Shown: piece by piece, positions 17,201-25,254 of the stretch | How positions within the stretch are numbered: position 1 is the first letter of the stretch | Layout: each line of letters opens with the position of its first letter | Source of the DNA: Rhizobium indicum | Lineage (GTDB): Bacteria; Pseudomonadota; Alphaproteobacteria; Rhizobiales; Rhizobiaceae | Reading direction: 5' to 3' | DNA length: 64,000 bases | Assembly: GCF_005862305.2 (NCBI RefSeq) | Contig: NZ_CP054021.1 | Span: 1,302,001-1,366,000 of the forward strand | Notes under the pieces: generated by a model | The model's database searches: none | The model's input: the letters and a program-made list of their open reading frames with translations, nothing else | What the model was told of the DNA's origin: nothing | Translations under genes and position numbers: made by a program

Positions 17201-19782
17201 TGCGGCGAGCGCTTGAAATTGCCGACCAGAGCGGCGACCTCACGTTTGCCGGATACAGCTATGCCAGTTTGAATTCGAACCTGCTGGCGGCGGGAGATCC
17301 GCTTCTGGAAGTGCAACGCCAAGCGGAGATTGGCCTCACATTTGCGCAAAAGGTGCGGTTCCAGTTCGTCATAGACCTCGCCAGCGCGCAGCTCGGGCTC
17401 GTCCGGACGCTGCGGGGGTTGACCCGGAAATTCGGCTCCTTTGACGACGACGGATTTGACGAACTTGAGACCGAACGCCGGTTTTCCGAAAATCCGAATC
17501 TTGCGGAAACCTGCTACTTTGTCAGAAAACTCCAAGCGCGGTTCTTTGCGGGCGACTATGAGGCGGCGGTCGATGCGTCATTGCGAGCGCAGAGGCTACC
17601 ATGGACATCGGTGTCGCATTTCGAAGAAACGCCGGAGCATCATTTCTACGGTGCCTTGGCCCGCGCCGCATGCTGCGACTATGCTGTGGTTGACCAGCGG
17701 GCGCGGCATATGGAGGCTCTGGTTGCACACCACCGACAGCTTCAGATCTATGCGAAGAATTGCCCGGAGAACTTCGAAAACCGAGCCGCGCTGGTCGGCG
17801 CCGAGATAGCACGCCTTGAAGGCCGCGAAATCGATGCCGTGCGTCTTTACGAACAAGCGATCCGCTCGGCGCGCGCAAACGGCTTCATTCATCATGAAGC
17901 CCTCGCATATGAACTCGCCGCCCGCTTTTATGCGCAGGGAGGCTTCGAGGACTTTACTCGTCTCTATCTCCGCAACGCGCGTGGCTGCTATCTGCGCTGG
18001 GGCGCCGACGGCAAGGTGCGGCAACTCGACCAACTCTATCCTGACCTGAGAGGGGAAGAACGCGCTCCCGCTCCAACAAGCACCATTGGTGCACCGGTCG
18101 AGCAACTCGATCTCGCAACCGTTATCAAAATCTCGCAAGCCGTGTCGGGCGAGATTGTCCTTCAAAAGCTGATCGACACGGTCTTGCGCACCGCCCTTGA
18201 GCAGGCGGGCGCCGAGCGCGGCCTGTTGATCCTGCCGGGTGACGGTGAGTCACGGGTCACGGCGGAGGCCACGACTGGCGGCGAAACGGTCGTGGTGCAG
18301 ATGCGTGACGAGATCGTGACAGCGATCACGCTGCCGCAATCGCTCCTTCATTATGTCTTGCGCACAAACGAAAGCGTAGTTCTCGACGACGCCTCGGCTC
18401 AGAATCCATTTTCCGCGGACCCCTATATTTGTCAGCACCATGCTCGTTCCATTCTCTGTGTGCCGTTGTTCAATCAGGGCCAACTGACCGGGGTACTCTA
18501 TCTTGAGAACAACCTCGCCCCTCGGGTCTTCGCGCCGGCCCGGATCGCGGTGCTGAAGCTGCTCGCCTCTCAGGCAGCGATCTCACTGGAGAATACCCGG
18601 TTGTACCGCGATCTCGCTGAACGCGAAGCCAAGATCCGTCGCCTCGTCAAGGCCAACATCATCGGGATCGTCATCTGGGATATCGAAGGTCGCATTCTTG
18701 AGGCCAACGACGCGTTCCTCCGCATGGTGGGATACGACCGAGAGGATCTTGCCTCGGGTCGGCTGTGCTGGACGGACCTGACGCCGGTCGAATGGCGCGA
18801 CCGCGACGCGCGGACCGTCGCAGAGTTGAAGATGATCGGGGCAGTCCAACCGTTCGAGAAAGAGTACTTTCGGAAAGATGGCAGCCGTCTGCCCGTGCTG
18901 ATCGGCGGCGCACTGTTAGAAGAAAGCAGGAATGAAGGTGTCTCTTTCGTCCTCGATTTGACGGAGCGCCGGCGGGCCGAAGAGGCGTTACGGGAGAGCG
19001 AGGAAGCCTTGCGCGAGGCGCAGGCGCAACTGGCCCACGCAAACCGCGTCGCCACAATGGGGCAGCTCACGGCCTCCATCGCCCATGAAGTCAATCAGCC
19101 GCTCGCCGCGTCGCTCACCAACGCCCAGGCGGCCTTGCGCTGGCTCGGTAGCCATCCGCCGAATCTGGAGGAGGTGGCACAGGCGCTCGCCCGGATCGTC
19201 GAGAACGCCAATCGAGCCGGCGATGTCATTGGCCGGATCCGTGCCTTGGTTAAGAAGGAGCCCCCTCGCAAGGCGCAGTTCGACCTCAATGAAGCCATTC
19301 GTCACGTGATTGCCTTGACCGGCAGTGAAGTGCTCCGGCAAGGCGTCACGCTGCAGACCGAATTCGCGACGAGCCTCCCGTCCGTGCAAGGAGATCGCGT
19401 CCAGCTGCAACAGGTGATCCTAAACCTGATCATGAACGCCATCGAGGCGATGAGCTGCGTTGGTGAGGAAGAGCGCGAGTTGCTGATCAGCACCGAGACA
19501 GAGGCCTCGGGAGGCGTGGTCGTCGGGGTGCGCGACTCGGGTCCGGGCCTGGACCAGCAGGCTATGGGCCGTCTTTTTGAGGCCTTTTACACGACCAAAT
19601 CCAGCGGCATGGGTATGGGCCTGGCGATCTGCAGTTCGATCATCGAGGCTCACGGGGGCCGGATGTGGGCCACCGCTAATGAACCTCGTGGGGCTGTGTT
19701 TCGGTTCACCCTGCCTCTCAAACGAGACGAAGCCGCTGGCGCAACGCATGCCGACCAAATGGCAATGTTGGGAAACCAATAG
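14227..19782 (+). CDS. Giant hybrid: Ser/Thr-kinase-like domain, AAA ATPase, GAF, PAS, sensor histidine kinase
   Basis: 1851 residues from a GTG. Domains in order: protein-kinase fold (about 10 to 270, with HKDIKPANILV near 124 and the activation-segment TGFGIAS), a large STAND-like ATPase (Walker A SGYSGIGKSAV near 327; Walker B LALFLDDLQW near 454), a long alpha-helical TPR-like region (about 700 to 1280), GAF (about 1310 to 1450), PAS (about 1470 to 1580), HisKA with phospho-acceptor His in AHEVNQPL (near 1619) and HATPase (NLIMNAIEAM, DSGPGLD, GMGMGLAI). Oddity: the DFG Asp is Gly and I find no VAIK-type Lys, so the first domain may be a pseudokinase. The likely partners are the two FixJ-type regulators upstream. 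It is cytoplasmic, with no membrane segment. Confidence 0.93.
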   Translation: MEICSLEVLWEDGDRVFRRERRRGSDGKWNQVLVVLSALEYPTPSSLGRLEHEYGLKDELDGAWAVRPLELVHEGSRTMLVLEDPGSEPLARRLGTAMETKLFLRLAIGIAAALGKAHQRGLVHKDIKPANILVTDRSAEVRLTGFGIASRLSRERQAPEPPEVVAGTLAYMAPEQTGRMNRSIDSRSDLYALGVTLYEMLTGSLPFAASDPMEWVHCHIARQPVPPNERAANVSPAVSAIVMKLLAKTAEERYQTAGGVEHDLSHCLSQWEIQCRIDAFPLGERDIPDRLLVPEKLYGREHEVETLLTAFDRVVLSGAPELVLVSGYSGIGKSAVVNELHKVLVPPRGLFASGKFDQYKQDIPYATLAQAFQGLLKGLLAKSEADLATWREALSETLGPNGQLMVDLVPELKLIIGDQPPVAELPPQDAQRRFQLTLRRFISVFARPEHPLALFLDDLQWLDAATLDLLEDLLTRSDPQQLMLIGAYRDNEVTAAHPLMRKLDAIKTAGGKVAEITLAPLTKDYLRQLIADALHCQPDRAAPLAQMMHDKTGGNPFFVRQFLFSLAEEGMLTFDHHAASWSWDLERIHAKGYTDNVVDLMVGKLARLPPDTREALQQFACLGSIANTRMLSLVLGIPEEQVPGALWPAVAHELLERLAGAYRFVHDRVQESAYSLIPEERRGELHLRIGRLLAANTAPELIDDYVFEIVSQLNRGATLITSTEEREQLAEFNLLAGKRAKASTAYASALNYFVAGTILLSGDAWERQHQLAFALELNRAECEFLLGALAAAEERLAELSNFAACSDDQASVACLRIDLYAALGQTSRSAAVGLDYLRQYLGIDWSPHPPDEQVRREYDRIWSQLGSRAITELIDLPLMSDPASSATLDILTRLVGAVWHTDANLACMAICLAVNRSLERGNSDGSCYQYVSLGYIAGPRFGDYEAGYLFGQLGCQLVEKHDLKRFQARIYKDFAAHVIPWTRHVRIGRDMLRRALEIADQSGDLTFAGYSYASLNSNLLAAGDPLLEVQRQAEIGLTFAQKVRFQFVIDLASAQLGLVRTLRGLTRKFGSFDDDGFDELETERRFSENPNLAETCYFVRKLQARFFAGDYEAAVDASLRAQRLPWTSVSHFEETPEHHFYGALARAACCDYAVVDQRARHMEALVAHHRQLQIYAKNCPENFENRAALVGAEIARLEGREIDAVRLYEQAIRSARANGFIHHEALAYELAARFYAQGGFEDFTRLYLRNARGCYLRWGADGKVRQLDQLYPDLRGEERAPAPTSTIGAPVEQLDLATVIKISQAVSGEIVLQKLIDTVLRTALEQAGAERGLLILPGDGESRVTAEATTGGETVVVQMRDEIVTAITLPQSLLHYVLRTNESVVLDDASAQNPFSADPYICQHHARSILCVPLFNQGQLTGVLYLENNLAPRVFAPARIAVLKLLASQAAISLENTRLYRDLAEREAKIRRLVKANIIGIVIWDIEGRILEANDAFLRMVGYDREDLASGRLCWTDLTPVEWRDRDARTVAELKMIGAVQPFEKEYFRKDGSRLPVLIGGALLEESRNEGVSFVLDLTERRRAEEALRESEEALREAQAQLAHANRVATMGQLTASIAHEVNQPLAASLTNAQAALRWLGSHPPNLEEVAQALARIVENANRAGDVIGRIRALVKKEPPRKAQFDLNEAIRHVIALTGSEVLRQGVTLQTEFATSLPSVQGDRVQLQQVILNLIMNAIEAMSCVGEEERELLISTETEASGGVVVGVRDSGPGLDQQAMGRLFEAFYTTKSSGMGMGLAICSSIIEAHGGRMWATANEPRGAVFRFTLPLKRDEAAGATHADQMAMLGNQ

Positions 19783-20126
19783 GACCAACAACTGGCTGAA
19801 GCTCTCGCAGCCAGTGCAGGTCTCAGCGAGGTGGGAAGGCCGTCGGCCTGGCCCCTTCTCCATCACGAGACGACTGAGGTGCGGCCGAAGCTGAATTCAC
19901 CTTCACGACCCGGTCATCGGGCCAATGGGGCGGCAGTAGCGAAAGCAACAAGCGCATGGATCGCGGTGCGAAATCGCGCGACAAGAAACTGGACGACGCG
20001 ATGGAGAGCATCAACATGTTCGCACCAACTAAAAGGTGCCAGCCACCAAACTCGATGATCCTCAAGTGCGGACCACAAGACCCTTTCCAAGACGCGGATC
20101 GCTTGGTTTATGCATGGTCACGGAAC
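19783..20126. other. Intergenic/degenerate stretch
   Basis: Start of a 3.6-kb degraded zone. Frames here are open on both strands but none has a credible ribosome site or known family. A + strand frame (19956-20333) has a plausible-looking charged N-terminus (DRGAKSRDKKLDDAMESIN) but I cannot support a gene. Confidence 0.35.
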
Positions 20127-20456
20127 TCACTGAAGGGCAAAGTCCTCGAAGTCCTCTACAAGACGGACAAGCCCGAGGGAGTAGCACAAAAGACCGAACC
20201 GCGTCCCGGTCACGTACAGGGTAAAGGCAGATCTCCCGGCGTGCAAAGCTTGCCCCCAGGAAGGCGTGATTGTTTCGCGTGGCATGACGGAAAACATCAT
20301 CAAATGCGCCTCAAAGGCCGTATTCGGCCATGATGAACCATCTGGCGGCATCTGGAGCGGAGAGCCCGGAACCCAGGGCCTAGCTTTCCCATATGCGCTG
20401 GGAAACAGCGTCAACGGGACCAGATCGATTTCGATGCGGTTGAGTTCATGTGTCAT
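20127..20456 (-). CDS. Doubtful hypothetical protein, probably a remnant
   Basis: 109 residues from the ATG at 20456, which lies just past the stop of the frameshifted secreted-protein gene (20468). The sequence (THELNRIEIDLVPLTLFPS, then a hydrophobic FTLYVTGTRFGLLCYSLGL) is not one I recognise. Its position suggests co-transcription with the upstream pseudogene. It may be real or a decayed fragment. Confidence 0.25.
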   Translation of the reverse strand: MTHELNRIEIDLVPLTLFPSAYGKARPWVPGSPLQMPPDGSSWPNTAFEAHLMMFSVMPRETITPSWGQALHAGRSAFTLYVTGTRFGLLCYSLGLVRLVEDFEDFALQ

Positions 20457-20467
20457 GGTGTCAATCC

Positions 20468-20786
20468 TTAGAAGGAACGCGGGGGAACGAACAGGCAAAC
20501 GGTGCGACCCGTGGGCTCGCCGGCCACCGTGCATTGGTGAAACTGCCGTCCGGACTGTTCTTGATGCAGATCCCGCGGCGTGATGAACTCCCCAGTGAGC
20601 TAGTCGCGCGGGCCTTCGTGAACCGCTTGATGGTGGATGTTCGCGGCAATCAAATCCGCTGCAACACGAAAACGGATATGTCCATCCGTTCGGCTGTGCC
20701 GCCGTTGGCGTCGCATCATGCGCCGCTGCCGGAGCAGCGATCACGACTGCAAAGCAAATGGCCGCTGGCTTGCCCATGATCCGCAC
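20468..20786 (-). pseudogene. Frameshifted small secreted Cys-rich protein
   Basis: From a GTG at 20786 (or ATG at 20777) the frame encodes a signal peptide ending in AAPAAAHDATPTAAQ and then GWTYPFSCCSGFDCRE, a segment typical of a small exported protein family of rhizobial accessory DNA. The frame is then lost. The proper C-terminus, QFHQCTVAGEPTGRTVCLF and then VPPRSF with a stop at 20468, is in a different frame. At least one frameshift separates the halves. The function of the family is unknown to me; the paired cysteines suggest metal binding or disulfides in the periplasm. Confidence 0.7.
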
Positions 20787-21105
20787 CTAGACTTGAAGCT
20801 TTCCCTTCGATCGAGTTCCGCTACGAATAGCGTCTCCGTCTGTCCAGGCGGCCCCACGTCCCGAATCGCTTCGTAGTTTGCGGCGGGAGACTGTACCCTG
20901 ACCGTAACAGGACGCTGCTCGACCCGCTATTGATCTGGAAGAAGGATCGGGTAGCGAAGAGGGAGGGGATGACTTATACGAGGGTTTAGGAGTCCTTGAT
21001 CGGAGGCCGGCAAGCCGCGTGATGTCTCCGCTAGAAAGTCGACCATCACCCGCTCCTTCGAGATGAGATGCCGCCAGCTGGGATAGACGACTATGACGCC
21101 GATAA

Positions 21106-21270
21106 CGCGCTCCTTTTTCGCGACACGGCCGATGACCATCGACCAGATAGATGTCGTCCCGAACCTGCGTTATGGCATTCCCTTGTACGACGGTGTTGAG
21201 CGCCATTGCGATGTCCTGGGACGAGACGCCGAGCTGTCGGGGCCTTGTCCTGCAGCACGTCAATCTTCAT
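21106..21270 (-). pseudogene. 165-bp remnant of an RND efflux permease gene
   Basis: The minus strand reads KIDVLQDKA, then after a frameshift RQLGVSSQDIAMALNTVVQG and on to RDDIYLVD. This aligns with 4355-4517 inside the intact RND gene over its whole length, with about ten substitutions and two single-base insertions. It is in the same orientation as the intact pump. The flanks do not match the pump, so only this internal block survives from a second pump gene. Confidence 0.85.
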
Positions 21271-21571
21271 GCCGCATCCGTCGTCTTGAGCGCGCCGGCC
21301 AGAGAACACTGAGCAATGTGTGGGCGCTTCATGCTCGAAAACGAATGGCTGAGCCTGGCATAGCTCCCTGGTAGCCCGCCTGTCTGCTGCGTCCGTATAA
21401 TTTCCGCATACACAAGTATGATGGCGGACCGTCACACGTTGTTTTAACGTTTGCTCATAAGTGCTGGCTCCGCCTAGCTGCTCATGTTCGCATCGGCGTC
21501 GCTACCCATTCACAGAACGTTGGAACCAGTGGCCAGTTTTCAGGTTCCAAAACCGTTAGGAAGGACGCAGA

Positions 21572-21790
21572 ATGCCGACGGTATTTCCGACTGCGATCAC
21601 GCCGCCAGACGAGCACGTTGTCACCGCCCGCGAGGCGCTTGAGCCCCTCTACGAAAGACTGGAGCTTCACACCGAGTCCACCTTGCTTTCGGCGGCAATG
21701 GAAGCCGGATGGCCCGCCGAGGAGGCAACGAAGGCGGTGGCTGCCCTTAGATTGCAAGACGCCCTCAATATTCTTGGCCGAGCGAATTGA
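21572..21790 (+). CDS. Small hypothetical protein
   Basis: 72 residues with an AGGAAGGA ribosome site eight bases before the ATG. The sequence is acidic and helical (REALEPLYERLELHTESTLL, EEATKAVAALRLQDALNIL). I do not recognise a family. It sits between the RND remnant and the recombinase remnant, so it is probably cargo of former mobile DNA, yet its reading frame is intact. Confidence 0.5.
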   Translation: MPTVFPTAITPPDEHVVTAREALEPLYERLELHTESTLLSAAMEAGWPAEEATKAVAALRLQDALNILGRAN

Positions 21791-21884
21791 GGTCCAGCAT
21801 ATCGACGCACAGCCCAAACGGCCGAATGAAGTGGTAGGCTTCGCAAAGTTCTAAAGGAATTGAACCAACGAGGGATTATCCAGC

Positions 21885-22082
21885 AGCACGATCAACGAGC
21901 GCTGCGTCAATGGAACCGTCCTCTCACGACGCCTCGGTCGCAACTCGATCGAAACAACGCAGACCTACCAGCATGCCCAATTCGACCTCAAGGAAGCGGC
22001 TCACCAAGCGTCAGACGGATCAATTTGGCAAGCCGATCCGTCCCCCGACGACCGCCTGCTCGCTTTCCTGGAGGGGCTGTAA
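21885..22082 (+). pseudogene. C-terminal remnant of a tyrosine recombinase/integrase
   Basis: The frame ending at the TAA of 22080-22082 reads RRLGRNSIETTQTYQHAQFD, LKEAAHQ and PDDRLLAFLEGL. This is the end of a phage-type integrase: LGH-x-SIETTQ-x-Y-x-HA holds the catalytic Tyr, here TYQHA, while the usual catalytic His of LGH is Asn. The upstream catalytic domain is absent, so it is a fragment and inactive. Confidence 0.7.
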
Positions 22083-22161
22083 GACAAGAGCTTAAGTCGA
22101 ATCGGCCCAGAGCCACAACCGTCCAAACAGCTGCAAGTGTTGCGCAAACGGCCAGTTGCTT

Positions 22162-22356
22162 CTAACACCATCCGGCAAAACACCAGAGGCTCGCTTGGTT
22201 GCCACGGTTTAGCAGATCGACCAAGTTATCGGCCTCCTCGGCGGTGAGCATGTCCATGACAAACCCATCGATGACGGCCGGCTGTCCGATGACCTTATCG
22301 AACACCGTCCAATAAATGTTGAGGTTCTTGCAACGGCTATATCTTTGCGCTGCCAT
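22162..22356 (-). CDS. Small hypothetical protein
   Basis: 64 residues from the ATG at 22356 with a GGAGG ribosome site nine bases upstream. It has an IYWTVFDKVIG segment, then VIDGFVMDMLTAEEADNLVDLLN, a compact mixed fold typical of small accessory proteins of rhizobial plasmids and islands. No function is known to me. The last residues (CFAGWC) may be altered, since it ends close to degenerate DNA. Confidence 0.4.
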   Translation of the reverse strand: MAAQRYSRCKNLNIYWTVFDKVIGQPAVIDGFVMDMLTAEEADNLVDLLNRGNQASLWCFAGWC

Positions 22357-22649
22357 CGTGAACTGCCTCCAGGTGCGGTAAAGTTGCCCTAGCGTTATCC
22401 CTACTTTCGTCAATTGTGAGCGGCCTGTCGGACATGACTGCCCGACCGCTCTTGGAGATCTGCGAGGCTCGTGACGCTAGTCAGTAGCTCGGCAGAGGAA
22501 GAGGGCTCGCATTCAGCGGGTGGTAAAGGAACCCTTGCGCCACAGAGAGTTAGGTGGCCCGTTGCCTTTAAGAAGGCGCTCACAGTAGAGCATTTTTGTA
22601 CCTGCCAATGAAGAGATGCGTTGGCATCAGGCATGCTATCTACTCGTAT

Positions 22650-23030
22650 ACCCCCCCAAGCCGGAAGAACGGTCAGAGTCTGCAGGCAAGCAGAAGATTC
22701 TGATCCAAGAATACGTCTCCGAACGGTTGGACGTGATGCCGGCGAAGTTCCGCGTCATCGGCACGCGCCACCCAAAGTACGCTTTTAAGACTAGGACGGC
22801 GTTATCTAGGCGGCTGCTCCAGCTCACCTCATCGAGGGCGGCATTCCGACAGAAGGGCTTTTGGCGCAGATTGCCGTGTCCAAATATGCCGATGGCCTGC
22901 GGCTCTAACGCCAGGAAGTCATCTACGCCCATGACAAGGTGGAACTCGACCGCAAGCTGATCGCGCAAAGGATGGGCAAGCTTGGCTTCTAGCTAGGTAT
23001 CTTGCCGATCATATCCTTGCCGGAATCAAG
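22650..23030 (+). pseudogene. IS66-family transposase (TnpC) remnant
   Basis: Three frames together rebuild part of an IS66 TnpC: QEYVSERLDVMPAKFRVIGT, then after a frameshift APAHLIEGGIPTEGLLAQIA and VSKYADGL, a stop where Tyr is expected, IYAHDKVELDRKLIAQRMGK and LGF, another stop, and ADHILAGIK in a further frame. There are at least two frameshifts and three stops. The insertion-sequence ends and the helper genes tnpA/tnpB are not visible. It is an old insertion. Confidence 0.8.
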
Positions 23031-23170
23031 GGTGCATCGCATACGCTGGCGAGCGGGAGAATGAATGCAACCACGGTTCTCGGCGGGTCAGCCATTGGTG
23101 CTCAGCCACCCAGTTCGCGCCGTTCCGTGTGTATCTTGCTCATTGCATCCTTGCCACAGCAGCTGCGAAC

Positions 23171-23285
23171 AGAGCCGCGTTGTTGATCGGCAAGCTTCGA
23201 CCTGCTGGGTGTAACTGGCCATCGCCTGATGTTGACAACGTCAACTTTTTTGATTAAAGTAGACGATGCCAACATCTCTCGGGCA
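23171..23285. promoter_or_regulatory. Duplicated efflux promoter/operator region
   Basis: 23171-23237 matches the efflux operon leader 8821-8887 at 62 of 67 positions. It is followed by an operator-like pair, TGTTGACA at 23230-23237 and TGCCAACA at 23267-23274, with start-to-start spacing 37 (36 in the two sister copies). The inner arms have diverged. It lies upstream of the TetR gene at 23425 and marks where a second pump operon once began, reading leftward. Confidence 0.65.
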
Positions 23286-23424
23286 ATGTCGACGCACACA
23301 TCCATACAAGATGAGCGGGATACGACCGAAACACTGCCACTGCAGATCAGCGCCCACAACCGAGGGTCCTGAGCGGGCCACCATGCCGTGCCACCCGATA
23401 CTCTCAAAGAAACCACGGGATGTG

Positions 23425-24066
23425 ATGAAACGAGCTGGAAAGAAAACATCGCGGGCGGAACGGAAGGCGCGGCGTCCCCATGAAATACTGGAGGCCGCGT
23501 TCGAGGAGTTTGCGGCAAAAGGTTATGCGGCAACGCGAGTTGAAGACATCGCAACTCGACTGCGGGTAACAAAGGGAACGGTCTACCTCTATTTCCCGAC
23601 CAAAGACGTTCTTTTCCAGGAGATGTTTCGCCACGCGTCGACGTCATCCGCAGACCTGTCGACCGCCATCGGCTGCCTCCGGGGATCCTGCGCGGAGCGG
23701 ATCCGCGACCTGCTGCTTATCGCTTATGAAAACACGGCCAACGACCGAAAGACGAGAGAACTCCTGCGCTTGTCCGTCGCCGAAGGAGCTCGTCTTCCCG
23801 AAATGGTCGATTGCCGTCATGAGCTATTCATCGCACCGACGCTTGCAGCCCTCACGGCATTGGTCAAAGAAGGCGTGAAATCGGGAGAGTTGAGACAAGA
23901 TACGGCGGCCGACACGCCTGACGTGCTCGCGAGCTCGATTTTTCAGGTTGCCGCCTGGCGTCTGATGTTTGCGGATCGAAAGCCGATCGACGGCAAGGCG
24001 CTTATGGAGTCGCACATTGACCTTGTCATGCACGGACTCGTGCAGCATTCGGGACGAATGGCCTGA
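23425..24066 (+). CDS. TetR/AcrR-family transcriptional regulator
   Basis: 213 residues from the ATG at 23425. An upstream open stretch to 23266 starts inside the operator and is of poor quality, so the later start is preferred. N-terminal helix-turn-helix: ILEAAFEEFAAKGYAATRVE, IATRLRVTKGTVYLYFPTK (about residues 20 to 65). The C-terminal part resembles AefR/AcrR-type ligand domains (LIAYENTANDRKTRELLRLS). It is intact, although the pump operon it once faced survives only as a 165-bp scrap. It may now act on the other operators in the window; this is inference. Confidence 0.85.
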   Translation: MKRAGKKTSRAERKARRPHEILEAAFEEFAAKGYAATRVEDIATRLRVTKGTVYLYFPTKDVLFQEMFRHASTSSADLSTAIGCLRGSCAERIRDLLLIAYENTANDRKTRELLRLSVAEGARLPEMVDCRHELFIAPTLAALTALVKEGVKSGELRQDTAADTPDVLASSIFQVAAWRLMFADRKPIDGKALMESHIDLVMHGLVQHSGRMA

Positions 24067-24177
24067 TTTGGCGAGGTACGTCAGAGCGGACGGAGCAGTG
24101 CAGTTTTCGATGCTGGCAAAGGCCGGATACGTCGTGCGACGTCCGGCCTCAACCTCTTTCCCCATGCAGAGCTGAAT

Positions 24178-25254
24178 CTAATTTCCGCTAGGCACGCGAT
24201 TGTAATCCGAGGGCGGGACTTCGCCCGTGACCAAGATGTTTCCCTGGATCTTATAGACGATCCGTAGATTGGCTGCCGCAGCCTGGAGCCAATTGACCGC
24301 ATCTTCCGACGTCCATGCCGTGCCCTCCGGCGGCAGGCTCTCAAACAGGCCGGCAATCAAAGGATTGACAGACTGGGAGCTGCTGTTGCCGCCGCTCTGG
24401 TTCGTCCCGCCCTCCCCGCCGCCATTGGACGAGGCCGTGCGGCTCTGATCGGAAGAGGTCGCATATACCTCGCCAGAAGAGCCTGAAGACTTGGCGTGAG
24501 ACGAACCCGACGACGCCGCGTTAGCAGAGCCCGAAGCACTGCCGTGGGACGAATTCGAGGACACTGCGCCAGAGGAACCCGTATGGGATCCAGACTCATA
24601 GGAAGAATACGTCGTTCCGCCGGTGCTCGAGGCGGCTGCCGCACCGGTGACGACGCCTGCCGCATACCCGCCCAGAACGTAGGCTCCGCGGCGATAATAT
24701 CCACGCCCATAGTCTCCACCGCCATACTTTCCGTGACCATGGCCGCCGACGCCGTCTCCACGACCATAATATCCACGGCCAAAGTATCCGTTGCCGTTGC
24801 CCGAGACCTTGAGATCGCCGGAATTGTTAACGGTGAGGTTGCCGGAGTCCTTCGCGACGATATTGCCGCCGGAGTTCATGAAGGCGCGGTTCCCGTTGAC
24901 GTTACGGCCCGAGTTCAGCGTGTTGCGGATATTTCCGGACACCTTGTTCCCTCCGCGGCCAGGTCTCTCCGCCAATCGCCCCTTTGCGCCACCGACATTT
25001 GGCGCACGAATCCGACGGTTCACCGGTGGACGGTTCTGCACGCGCATCGGCGGCCGGCCGTGGCGGGCCATCGGCGGACGCGGTGTGCCGCCCATCTCAG
25101 GACGTGGCGGCCCTCCCGACGGTAGATGTGGTGGGCCTCCAGACGGCAGGGGCGGCGGACCGCCAGGGGGCGGTCCAAACTGACCGAAGGCCGCGTCCGA
25201 TGTAATGGCCGTGAAAGCGAGAAAAGCAAAGCAGGTGCGCTTCAGATAGTTCAT
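24178..25254 (-). CDS. Secreted Pro/Gly/Ser/Asn-rich low-complexity protein
   Basis: 358 residues from the ATG at 25254; an AAGGAAG site precedes it and its A overlaps the last base of the DUF2092 stop. A signal peptide ends near AAFGQ. Then follow a Pro/Gly repeat zone (GGPPxLPSGGPP units), an Arg-rich zone, an Asn/Gly zone with short beta-repeat-like units (NSGGNIVAKDSGNLTVNNSG), a Gly/Tyr/Arg zone, a long Ser-rich linker and a folded C-terminus (about 60 residues, LPPEGTAWTSEDAVNWLQAA). It is likely envelope-attached or extracellular and translated together with the DUF2092 protein. Function unknown. Confidence 0.75.
   Translation of the reverse strand: MNYLKRTCFAFLAFTAITSDAAFGQFGPPPGGPPPLPSGGPPHLPSGGPPRPEMGGTPRPPMARHGRPPMRVQNRPPVNRRIRAPNVGGAKGRLAERPGRGGNKVSGNIRNTLNSGRNVNGNRAFMNSGGNIVAKDSGNLTVNNSGDLKVSGNGNGYFGRGYYGRGDGVGGHGHGKYGGGDYGRGYYRRGAYVLGGYAAGVVTGAAAASSTGGTTYSSYESGSHTGSSGAVSSNSSHGSASGSANAASSGSSHAKSSGSSGEVYATSSDQSRTASSNGGGEGGTNQSGGNSSSQSVNPLIAGLFESLPPEGTAWTSEDAVNWLQAAAANLRIVYKIQGNILVTGEVPPSDYNRVPSGN

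Noticed and set aside
19783..20333. Possible small gene on the + strand after the giant kinase
   Set aside because: Charged N-terminus looks plausible, but there is no ribosome site, no family, and the region is degraded.
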